DNA of 64,000 nt, taken from positions 42,656,944 through 42,720,943 of the forward strand of contig CM077115.1 of NCBI GenBank assembly GCA_039619475.1. Direction: 5' to 3'. Shown here one piece after another: positions 1 through 12,300 of the stretch (its first letter is position 1; each line of letters opens with the position of its first letter). The notes beneath the pieces are model-generated. The model had not been told where the DNA came from. It did no database searches and was given only the letters and a program-made list of their open reading frames with translations. A program made the position numbers and the translations under genes. This DNA is from Icerya purchasi. Taxonomy: Eukaryota; Arthropoda; Insecta; Hemiptera; Monophlebidae.

Positions 1-200
1 TTTATATAATGAAAGTTAAATGTTAGGAAAGGATTTTTGTGGTTATGTTATTTTTTTTATGTTGATGCCAGTAAGAATTACGTTGTAAATTTTAATCATT
101 TTATACAAAGTATAGAAGAGAAAGAGACAGAAATGTAAGTAAGAGGGTCAAGGGGCACAGTCCCTTGCGAGGCCAAAATGGCCGATTTTTATATACATAC
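1..200 (+). repeat. Dispersed repeat, copy 1
   Basis: About 200 bp matching 57545-57747 in the same orientation with about 90 % identity by eye, starting TTTATATAATGAAAGTTAAA and including GCACAGTCCCTTGCGAGGCC and the small palindrome GGCCAAAATGGCC, followed in both copies by a TA/TG simple repeat. The left border is cut by the window edge. The GC-richer 3' block and the repeat tail suggest a retroposon 3' end. Confidence 0.8.
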
Positions 201-253
201 ATATGTATATATTTCATATACTATTGTTAAATGTGTACCACTTTACATTACAG

Positions 254-340
254 GCTCTAACAGATTTAAAACGTACTAGTCAACAAGAATTGGAATCTGC
301 TAATGAACTTTTTATGTCTAAATTAATAGCTGGGATACAG
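254..340 (+). CDS. Exon E1 of the coiled-coil gene
   Basis: The acceptor is ..ttacattacag and the donor is cag|gtgaac. The 29 codons begin ALTDLKRTSQQELESANELF and end GIQ. Entry and exit are both phase 0. It is a short helical segment (fragment residues 1-29). The preceding exon is not in the window. Confidence 0.75.
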
Positions 341-3300
341 GTGAACCTTTAATATTGTTATTTAAGTGTAATCAAATGACTTGACTTTTTTTTTTTTTTT
401 TTTGATAATATCGAAAAGGTATAATATATTAAAGTTGTATATGATTTTAAATTGTTAGGAATTATTATCTAAAGAAGGCGAGGAGCAGTTTAATAGTGCG
501 TGTCCAGCTGAAATAGCTACAGTAGAAAAATTATTTTATTCGCGGTATCAACAAAATTTAAATAAAGTAATTGAAGAATATGAAAGTAAACTTAACGAGT
601 TAAAATTAAACGCGGAATTAAGCCAGTTAGTAAATACTACATCCGTAAGTAATCCGTCTTTCTGTAAATATATTATTTTGTCTTACATATTTACTACCTC
701 ATACAAGTTTACTGTTGTAATTTTAAACAGTATAATGATTAGTATTTGAAGAAATTAAAAATCATTCTATTGATTTTTCATGACAAGAAAACTTTTTTTT
801 ATACGGAAAATATGAACCATTTTCTATAATTCTGTTTCATTATTCTAACAGAAAAAGTACAAATTAAGTTTTTATATTTTACGCAAGCGTTTGCTGTTGA
901 AATAATAGTTCACTCGTAATCTAGTTAACTATTATTACTTTTCCTCCATTTACATTTATTTTATAAATCTAAATATCAATTTTTATATTCTCATTATATC
1001 TTAATTTTGTGTTTAAATATTATGCTTTACTTCGTGAATGAATGCTCATCAATAAAAATTTGAAAAAAATGTTAAAAAATAAATTCCACTGCTACAATTT
1101 TAATACCAAATGTTGGATTAATCTCTGCGCCATATTTCGTATCTGAATTCGAATTTGTTTTTAATTCTTATAATTATTGATTCTTAAATTTTTCGTGTTT
1201 AGTTGTATTTGTCCATTATCAGGGATGAATCCAGTGGGGGTTTTGCCCCCCCCCCCCCCCGAACTTAATACAAGCTGTTTAAGAATACGGCAATTTCATA
1301 GGAAATAAAATTCTTTTTATTGGCTTTGTTTACAGTTATGTCAAAAGTTGCTGCCAAAACATTTTGAAGTTGGTCAATTAGTCATATATTTTTAAATTTC
1401 AAAATTATGAAATTTATTTTTGACCAAAAAATGAAACTTCATAAAATAACAATAAAAAAAAGTGATCTTTTAAAATTTGACTTTGACGTTTGCTTGTTAT
1501 TGTATGGAAAAAAATAATATACTTGCTTTGTAAATGCGCGCAAGATGTAAAATACTCGCGAGCTGAAAAAATTGTTCGCTGTAGTTGGTATTTTTGATCA
1601 ACGTAAACGGGAACTCTCACGTTTCACGTCGATCCATTTATCATTAATATCAATAAACTGTTTAAACATTTCTTTTCGCGTTTATTCTTTTTTTTTTTAA
1701 AGCGACATGATCTATAAACAACTTCATTTCTGTTTCTGTTGCTTTTTTTCTTGTTTTTTATTTCCCAGAAAAATCCATTTAAAACAGCTGAAACGCCACG
1801 GCGTATTCGTTTATTATAAAAAGATAATGAACCCATTAGAATGTTTTTACAATATGTTCTTTAATGCTACAATTAGAATAAATCATTTTAAAACCAATTG
1901 AGAAAACATTGCTGTTTATAATCGGTTATTTTACTTGAAATTTATCATTCACACTTGCTTTTTCATTATTTTAAATTACGTAATAAATCACGTTTTATAT
2001 AATTTGGTTTTATTTAGGAACATCCCAAAAAAAATTTCTCAGTAAAAATATAAAAAAAAATCTGCCCCCCCAAGAATATAAATTGCCCTCCCACCAGAAT
2101 CACTGGTCCACTATAGTTCATAAAATTAATTTTTATCGATTAGGTAAGTAATTTTATTTCCCTTTTCGGCAATATCTTTATGTTATTTTCAATTTGCTTA
2201 GCTATTAAACCATCAATTTTGTTCTTTTTCCAATGAAAATTTAATAAGAGTTACTCAGTTTGGAAAAAATTGAATGTACAAGATACGTTGAACTGTACTT
2301 AAATCTTTCCAATATTTAGTAAGTGTTGTGTATAAATACGTTAAAAATTGTGCACGCTTCAATCTAAATATCTTCACATAAATCAAGAAATTGATAAATA
2401 GTGGCACTGCAAATATAAAAAGTTCATTCTTTATATCTTAACGCAGTAGAATAACACGATTGTAATTTTAAGTTTAATTAATAAATTAAATAAAATTATT
2501 TTCCTTTATTTTATTTAAATTTAGTTTTCAATTTTTGTTTTAATCAATTTAATGCGTGTCATATATTATTTTGCAAAAAAAGATGAACTAAAATGCCACC
2601 CCAGATGACTCAAAATTTACACTATTAATCATATAATATTAGTAATTGGAAGAAATCGTCGAATAATATGAAGTTAAATATTACACTTGCAGGGTGGCCA
2701 CTCAACCGGGAAACCGAGAATAAGCCAGGAATTTTGTCATAAAATCGGGGAAAAAAGTAAAAATAATTAGAGGCGAAAAATGAATGTATTTTGTAATGCA
2801 CTTTACTCAAAATAAATTACGAAGTTCTGTTGTATCCATATAAAATATACTACGATGGTCAAAATTCTTTTTTTTTTACAATTCTAATAATCAGGGAAAA
2901 TTGGAAATTTTAAAATTATATTTAAGTGGCCATCATAACTTGGGATTTTACTTTTATTCATTTTCTTAGGTACAGTTATTTTTTGTACAGAATAGAGGGT
3001 ATAAAATGAAAAATTAAATACGACTAGAGAATTAAAATAACAACATATTTACTGTTTTTCATAAATTTTCTTCGGTAATGGATTTTAAATAATTTTATAA
3101 AATTAGGTTCAAGATTAAAATTTTAAGGAGAGTTATCTATGTTAGTGATTACAAATCAGATGTATAGTAAGCCACAATAATATCCAGGTACCGATGTACC
3201 CAATGAATATACGCCAAAAACAAAGGAAAAAATGCTTTATTGTTAAAACAAGTAACGAAAATAAAAAAATAAGTATCTCTTTAATATATATTCTCAAAAA

Positions 3301-6300
3301 AAAAAAAAAAAAGTAAAAACATTAAGAAAACACGGCTTGCGATACAAAAAACACAAAAATTACGAATTTTAAGCGTCACATTAATATCCGGGCACATAGA
3401 ACTAAGTGCAGTAAAACACTCATGGGTTTTTCCCGAGTGCATCAACTAAGACGCGGTACTGATATGAGTTATCACAGTAACGCGAGTCGTTACGCAAAAA
3501 TATAAATTATAATTAAATGGTACGTCTGTTACGGTAATTGTTAAAAAAGTGCGTGTTAGTGCATTGAAATGTCGCGAACGAGTAAAAATACGTCTACGGA
3601 AATGCGTCAATTAGTAATTTGGAAGAATGAAGAAGATTTAATCGGAACGGAAGACTGCACAGCTACTGAATATTACAAAAAGTACGGTGCATGACGTTCT
3701 TCATCGCTTCAAAAGGGAAAATCGCATCGACTTGAAATCTCAAAAAGGGAAACCAAAAAAGCTAACAAAATACAATATGCGTTTTATCCGGCGAGAAATA
3801 GAAAGAAACCTTAAAGTAAGTGCGCCGAAACTAACTACGGCACTGAGAGAGAGCAAAATGATAGAAATTTCAGCCGAAACAGTACGTCGGGCCATAAAAG
3901 AAATGGGGTACTTTTCCCGCACTACCCGCAGAAAACCCTATATTAGTTCTGCAAATATAAAAAAACGGCTCGCGTTCGCAGAACAATATTTAATTCGGAG
4001 GAGTTCTCGAAAAACGTAATTTTTGTTGATGAGTCTAAACGTCTTTGGGAGTGATGGAAAACAGAAAGTATAGCGTAAACCGAATACTGCATATGAATTA
4101 AAAACTCTGACTGAATCAATTAAATACGGCGGTAGAAATTTACAGGTGTGGGAGTGTTTCGCGACGAGTAGTGTGGGATCTTTAGTCACCATTGATGGTG
4201 CTATGAATAACGATTTATATGTCGACATTTTACGACACTATTTATGCCAAAGCGCTGAAAAATTGGACATCTTGAAGTCATTTTACTTGTATCAAGATAA
4301 TGATCTAAAACATACAGCGTACAAAACTCGAGAGTTGATTCTTTATAGTTGTCCCCACATCCTTACCACACCACCACAGTCTTCGGATTGCAATCCAATA
4401 GAGAACCTATGGGACTACCTCAATAAGAGGATTCGTGAAAAGCCGATTTCCAACTGTAATGAATTTTTAAGTCGTCTAAAATAGGAATAGCAGAAAATTC
4501 CCCTTGATTATCTACAAAAATTAGTTTGTTCAATGCCGCGTAGGTTGAAAGCGGTCGTGGATGCCAAAGGTCGTCATACGAAGTATCAGTTTTTCCAGGA
4601 TGTAGATATTCAGTTATTTGGAGAGCTCCTTTATTTTATTTTTTCGTTTGCCCGGATATTAACGTGGCGTTTAAAATTCGTCACTTTTGTGTTTTTTATA
4701 TCGTAAGCTGTGTTTTTTTAATGTTTTTGATTTTTTTTTTTTTTTTTTTTTTGAGAATATATTAAGAAGATACTTATTTTTCTATTTTCGTTCCTTGTTT
4801 CAACAGTAAAGCATTTTTTTACTTTGTTTTTAGCGTATATTCATTGGGTACATCAGTGTCCGAATATTATTGTGGCTCACTGTATATCTTTCAATTTATT
4901 TTTTTTCTTGTTATTCATTCTTATTTATCTTTATCGACTTCAGAATAAGGACATTGTATGTACATCGTATGTGTTTTTTCATAATTGTTTATATACAACT
5001 TTTGTCCATATAGAACGACATTAATGATTCTTATTATTCAAAAGTGTGCCGATCAGTAGTGGTACCATATACGTAACGATGAGTAATACTCAGCAGTCAT
5101 TAAATAACGTGAAAAAAGGGTATCTCTTTGCAGAAATTTTTAATAATATAACAAACGAAATTAATCTGAAATATTATCAGTACGATTTGCTATGGGAATG
5201 TAAACTGAAAAAAAAATTGAATGTGGCCAAGCAAAAATTGAAATATTATCAATTTTGATTACTATGGAAATATAGATTCTGGAAATGAAAACAGTTTTGA
5301 AATCTCCATAGCGGCATTTGCAAGCTCATAATTGAAGAAAATATTACGTCTTTACATTATCGCGTATAACTTTTGAATATGTGGAGTAATTGGAATGATT
5401 CTTTGTCCATTAGGAACTGTATACGTCAGTGGTTGTTCTACATGAATAGCAATGAGTATCTAACTGAGCAATTACCAAAAATAAGAAGTCTCCTTAGTGA
5501 TGCACTACTGTGCTTAATATAATTGGACAAAAATTAGTCAAAATAATTTTGCATTGGAATTTAGAGAAAATATGAATGCCTAAAATTTTGAAATTAAAGA
5601 GGAAACGCGAGTTACTTAAGGTATTACTATCGCTAGTTTCCTATAGAAATGTAAATTCAGATAAAAATAGTGAATTTGAAATCTCTAAAGCGCGATTTAC
5701 AGCCTCATTACTGGTAGAATTTGAACTTTATAAACCAGTTCGCTCAGATAGAAAGTAGCAGTATTTTAGGTTGATCTATTTCTATTACTAATCAAAAGTA
5801 GTCGCACCAAAAACTGTAAAATAAAATCGTTTTTTTTAGAAAATAGTACCGAATTCAAGTTTTAATTCAAAAATTTAAACAAAATGCACTAAAAGGTTAA
5901 AAATAATCGTTTGATAAAAAGTTTCACCGTAATATACCTAAGGTTATTATGATTATTTTTACCATTCCTCGGCCATATTATTTGACAAGATAGATTTGAG
6001 AAAATCACAATAGAAGGAAAAATAAATAGAGAACGATCACCAATCATTTTATGGTCTGCACTAGATCTCTGACGGCCTTACCAGGGCCGAAACTAATGAA
6101 AACTGCGGAAGATTAAACGAAGGGAAATGGTTATTCTATGTGCATGTTTGATTACGGTGTCCAAAAATGGGTTGTGTAAGAAAAAAGAAGATTTGGAGCT
6201 GCTCCACAAAGTTAAAGTTGTTTAAGAATAATCATATCTATATGAATATTTCTCCGAAATGTATTATTTGTGCCCTGGGTGTGTGGGGGGGGGGAACTTT

Positions 6301-9300
6301 GAAGGTGATGAAATAGGTTTGGAAGAATAAATAAAGATTTTTTGAAAAAAATAAAAACTGGTCTTATTTTTTGAACACAGTAGTATGTATTAATTTTGTG
6401 TATATCATATTTTAGCGCCTATTTTGTTAACTCGATTGTAATTGTTAAAGTATCAGTTTATTCTGATTTCTTCGTAATTTAATGAAGTTAATTATTAAAA
6501 GTAATAATAAAAAAAATCGAAAACCATATATGAAGAAAAAAAAAATCAAAGCAAAAATGTGTTGAAATAAAACAAAGAAATCGGTACGGGTTTTAAAGCA
6601 AATTAAACAAAGATCGTACGAATAAAAATGAAAAATTAAATTATATGTCTCCCAAATTAAATTGACGTTTATTGTACGCGGTCATAGATTATTCAAGGGC
6701 AGTGTAATCCACGAAACTAATGATCGACAATAATGTTGCAATGTATTGTCATCATTCAAATTTAGCATAAAATTGTGAAGCTAATAAATTTTTTAATACC
6801 TCCTAGTTTTTAGATCTTTTTTTTTTTTTTTTCCCCGGTTTGGACGTTATTTCTTAACATTTTCAGTAATATAGACTAAACCAGCTACACAGTGATATGA
6901 AATGTATACCGAAACATTTTATCTTCTTTTTTATTGCTATTATTATTTTACAGTACTTGTATTTAAAATACGTTCTACAATAAGCCTTGCGATGCGTACA
7001 TCTTTTTCTGTTTGCATTTAACTGTACACAAAAATTGTAGAAAAGTTTTTCATTTCCTTTTGAACCAAAGTAAGGCGGTCTAATGTTGTATACAGCCTGC
7101 TTTCTTTTTATTGTAACAACTTTTTTAACAAATGCAGACAAAAAAATACTTCACTACAGTCTGAGAGCTAGCAATCATATCGGAAAAGAAATAAAAATAC
7201 ATTTATAAAATTCGTAGTTCGAAAGTAATCGTTGGCGAGTTTACAAATTAATGTTCTTGAGGTAAGGCGAAAATAATGGTTTGTGAAATTTTTATTTCTG
7301 TCCAACTCGTTTCAACAAACATTAGGTGAGAATAATATTTATTGTATATGTATATTTCAAGAAAAAATGAACTTATAGTTTTAAATTTAATGATAATTTT
7401 CAATGTGGACTTATTGTTAAAAATAATTTTTGTTTCAACAGAATGAAATAGGCAATCATGTGTTTGATGAACAGCATACGCAAACAGAACTGGTTGATAT
7501 TGAAAAATTAATTTTGGAAAGGTAAATGTTTACAACTTTCGTGGTTTTCCATCGTTTTTAGGAAGAGCGCAACTTTTCCTAAATCATTAGATAAAATTAA
7601 CAGTTAATAAAATAAAATTTTTAATTTTTAACATTACTTGATTATTATTTTAGTGTAATGTGTTAGTCGGGTAAAATTAAATTTTTAAGAAAACAAAAGA
7701 TTATTTTACCGAAATGATTGGTTTTGTCTGATTTGTAAAAAAATTTCCTTTTGATATAATTTACAGACTAATTACGGAAATAAAAATGCCAAATTAAATA
7801 TCAAAAAGAAAATTTTGATTACACATTCTCAAATTACACAATAAAATTTTTTAGCCTTATTTCATTAGTGATTACACCTTCAGCTAGAAATAAACTGACT
7901 TTTCCAAAAAGGACATGCGTGTTGAAAATCCGAATATATATTAATACATAATTTCGTTATATCGTTTCAGAGATAAATTACGCCAGTTAAACTATAAACT
8001 ACAAAATATTATAAAATATTTTACGGAATACTTATTAAAATGCGAAGATGAATTGAATCAGTCATTTATCGGTGAACTGTTGAAGTGTCGAAAATTTATT
8101 TCCTCCGAAGCAAGTGAAAAATCGAGTTCGAAAGATTCTGCTTTCAACAATTCGATCAATCGGGTATCTTTAGTGCCTGACATGTCCGAAGTTCTTCGAG
8201 AACTCGACACCGAGGAAAATTACCTGGACGAATCGACATACGCAAACGATACCAGTCGTGATCTATCTGCTGTTCAACTAGAATTAAACGCTTGTTTGGA
8301 AAAAGTGAAAGATCAAGCGGCTGCCTTGCTATGCTTAACAAGTTCAAGGCTTCGTAAAGATGTGGTATCGAATTTAGAAAGTTTGAAAAATCAGTCCGTT
8401 CAAGCTGATCTTTTATCGGACGTAAAAGATGAATTTTTGGCACGTCTCATGTGTGAGGTATCTTTACAAGTTATTTTTTCATTTTGCTATACTCTTTAAG
8501 ATTATTAACTGTGTTACATAAAAAAGGAAAAATACTAAAAGAAACGCGTTTGTTTACATTTGTAGGTTTTCCAAGTTGTCAGCATAGAATGCGCACAGAA
8601 TTGTGTGATGTACATTTATCTTTTCATATTTTTAAAAATGCTTTATTAAGTCTCACCACATATACCGTTTAGTTTGTTATTTTACGTTGAAAAAATTGCT
8701 TTTGCAAATATTTCCGTTAATTATTTGTTTTCGGTTTCGGCGGTTGGAGTTATTTCTCTTAATCTATCCCAGAAATAATAAAGGTCAATAACGAACTCGC
8801 AAAGGAAAAAACTAAACAAATTAAAGAATAATACATTTCTTGAAGTTTTTACTGAATGCGAGTGAATAATGTGTAAATCTATTTATTTTTGTTGTCTTCG
8901 TGTATATGGAAAATTATATAGAAGATATTTTTGTTTATAAGAAATATAAATAAATTTTTCGCGAAAAAACGGTGTAAAATAATATAAAATGTATTTTATT
9001 TATTTAATGCTGAGCATAAATTTATACTCGTTTTATTTAGCAAAAAAATATTACTTTTAACGGTTTTCCTCCGTAACGTAAAGAAGTATATTAAAAAATG
9101 AGTTCCACTTTTTCCTTCCTTATTAGCGCCAAGTCCACCGAAAAGGAAGTTACCATCCCGTACAACGTGGACGTACAGAATTCACTTGGTTGTTGTTTTG
9201 TTTCTCTGTCGGTGGGACTGGCACCATAAAGTAGTCGAGTGACTACTTACTAGGAAAGGTGGCTTTAATTACAACGACCTGTGACCAGCGGGCCTATAGT

Positions 9301-12300
9301 TAACTATAAATAGTAATTACTTGTATATGTTAATGTTTTATATCAAAGAATTGTGATTGATAATATCAAAAATTGTTATGCGGAATTAATGCCCATGGTT
9401 CACGAATCGAAAAAAAAATGTTTAAAAAAACGTTAAAAGTTTTTGTAACGAGTAAAGGGGTGTCCTTTTTTTCCTCCGATAAATAATACGATTCTTTAAA
9501 GTAATTGTCAGAAGTCGTACTAATAATATTTACAGAATTATTGTAGGAAGTTCATTGTGTTTCTTTTTTTCTATATATTTTCAGATATTCTTAATGGATT
9601 TTAATATTTTTTTCTTGTTAAATTTTTAAAAAAAATAAAATAAACGTACAATGAATACCGAAAACTCGGTAAAGTATATAATATCTTTTAGGAAATAAAA
9701 ATCGAAAAATTGATTTAAAAAAAAACAATCTTCTGGGTGTCAACTATTTATTTATAATATTTAAGGAATGTTTACATATATAGTTAAACAAGAAAGTAAA
9801 TTTTTCTTTTTTCTGACGGAACCTCAATTCTGTAGAAGTATTATGATGATTAGACATGAAAGCGGCATTTATAAGTTTATCTAACGAAATGTAAAAGCAA
9901 AAATAACAGATCTTTGGAGGCGGAGGTATCTACTAATCTTTTAAGTCTGTATGTTATTTTTAATGGTTTTTTTTTGTTTTTTTTTTTTAATTGCGGAATA
10001 TTTGTTTACAGGAAGAAAATAGTATAAAATTACACAATGAAATAGCATTGCTGAAAAAGGAAAATAACGAATTGAAGGAGAAAATCATTAGTTTGGAGTC
10101 AGTAGAAGGATATGGAGAAAGTTTAGATTCTCCTTTACTAAGCGTGGATAATAAATTTCAAGTATTTTTTACGGGACAAGGATACAAAAGTAAATTAAGC
10201 TACTACTTTTCTTATGAATAAGTTAGTTTTTGTATGTACATGCATTAAAGTTAATACATTTTACTTCAAAATTAATAAATATATTGAAAAATCAAAACAA
10301 TAATTATTGTAATGTAGTTAATAAAGCAGAATAATTGTTTCTGACAATAAGTTCTATTTATTTATTATTAAAAAATGTTTGTAATTACTTAATTTAACAT
10401 GATTTGATGAATAAGGTACTGGAAAATGTTGCTAAACTGAAGATTGTTTTCAAGAGTTTTCAGTGCTCTTAGTTAAAAATATAAAAAAAACGTTTAGGAA
10501 TTGTGAGGACACTGATTTTTATTTTTTTATTCCTACACCAAAAGAATTTGAAGTTTTACAAAAAAATGTTATAATCTCTATTCGATATTTCTTAACATTA
10601 ATGATTTTTTATATATATGTATATATATGTGTGTGCGTACGTGCGTGTGTTTGTGAAATATTAATAATAATAATTACTTTAAAAAAATTAGTGGTCCAGC
10701 GGAATATGTAGTGTCCACATACGTACGACTTTTTTTTTTCTATTATAACCATTTGTGGTTATACTTTCGAAATTTTTCTTATAAATCATACGCATAATAG
10801 TTCAAAGAATTACTCTACTCGAATTAATATTATTGTTTGACTATATCCATATTTTCATTCAAACTATAAGCATATAAAAATCGTTCATCCGTCGAATAAA
10901 TTTAAATAAAAAGTAAACAACCGGACAAATAACAGATTGTTTACTAGTTAATCAGTAGGCAAACGTTTAATGAAAAATTAATGACAGTATAGAAGTATGC
11001 ATAATAGTTACTTTTTATCTTACACTTCTATATTTAAATATTTTCAACTTTTTTACATCTCAACAGGTGCACCCGTTGTGGACAATTCATTTCCAGAATC
11101 ATGTCACGAATGCGAAAAAACTAAAGAAGAAGCGAAGCATATTGTTGACGATTTAAAATTTCAAGTTAGTTGATATATTTGTTTTTGAGTTTTTCTTCTT
11201 TTTTTATTTACGAATTTCATTGTATTTCTTTTTTTATCGGATTGTTCGTTAATTATCTAACATTGAGATCAGTAACTAAATTTATAATATGTCTCATAAA
11301 ATCCGTTTCAACGTCCCCTCTGTTTTCGATTACGTTAAATAAACTAATATTTTATCACCCTGAGAACAACAGAATACCTTGGTTTACAGATGAACAATTT
11401 AAAATAGAAATAATCATTTATATTATTCCCCTTAGTCTTTATGGGGCTTGCCAAACTCAGTTATGACTACTGAAATTAATTATTTGTATTAAATATTTCC
11501 CATAAAGCATATATTTTTAAAGAAAATATATATATGTATATATTTATTTATTTGCAGTTTACATTATCCAGTTTAAAAGTTCATTAAATAACTAGCTATA
11601 CCCATGTGAACATTTTGCATATTTTGTGTTTTAAAGTAAAAAATTCAAGATTTTATAGAATGATCTTCTTCATATGTATTTTTTCCAGGTTTTCAATTCT
11701 TCCGAACTAAGATTCTTAGTTCTCTTGTATACATGCAATTCTATCTTCCTCTTCAACTTTTCACCATCGACATCCTGGAGCAGTCTTGTTGCTTCGCCTT
11801 ATTTATTTACTTTCTCAGTTGTTCTTTATATCTCTCTTTTTTGATTTCCTACACTATATTTTATTATATCTGTTTGGGTCTCCCGTTCATGGTATGCGTA
11901 TTAATTATTTTCTCGGCTGTTTGATCAATGAAATCAGTGCGGAACTGCGTGTGTACGAATATTCCGCACATATTCTTTTTAAAAATCAAAATATTCAATA
12001 TTGGTTTTTAAATAGAAAAACACGTAGTGAAATTTAAGGTAACTTAATTCAAAATGTATAATGAGTATATTTTATTCGATATAAGATTATCTGTTTATTG
12101 TGAAGTGTTGCGTTTTTTGCAAATTAAAAGAAAAAAAAAAAGTTAAATTAATTAAACTAAACCAACTCTAAGTCACATTCACAACCAAATATGACGCAAC
12201 TGCAGCGGTGCGATGTGCAATACATTCTGTTTCATACGGATTTTATCGATTTCTAATGAATAGCATTATGCTATTTTAAAGATGAGTAACTTCCCAACAT

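Larger units (their letters stand above)
645..7441 (+). other. Intron E2-E3 (6.8 kb)
   Basis: This intron holds the 1220-2105 hAT-like element, the 2690-2937 MITE-like element, the Tc1 element at 3165-4882 and a degenerate duplication at 5250-5715. Between 5760 and 7441 I see only AT-rich sequence with a G-run near 6285 and a T-run near 6815. Confidence 0.7.

Noticed and set aside
82..136. Upstream exon in the first repeat copy (donor aaat|gtaagt)
   Set aside because: The donor is good, but the frame SIEEKETEM exits in phase 2 and would put a stop into E1; the second repeat copy at 57.6 kb lacks the donor. It is part of a dispersed repeat.
8156..8443. Minus-strand 95-codon frame opposite E4
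   Set aside because: It is a shadow of E4; it lacks splice sites and similarity to anything.
10463..11466. Short plus-strand hydrophobic frames of 82 and 98 codons
   Set aside because: They cross microsatellite or T-rich intron DNA and show no family resemblance.
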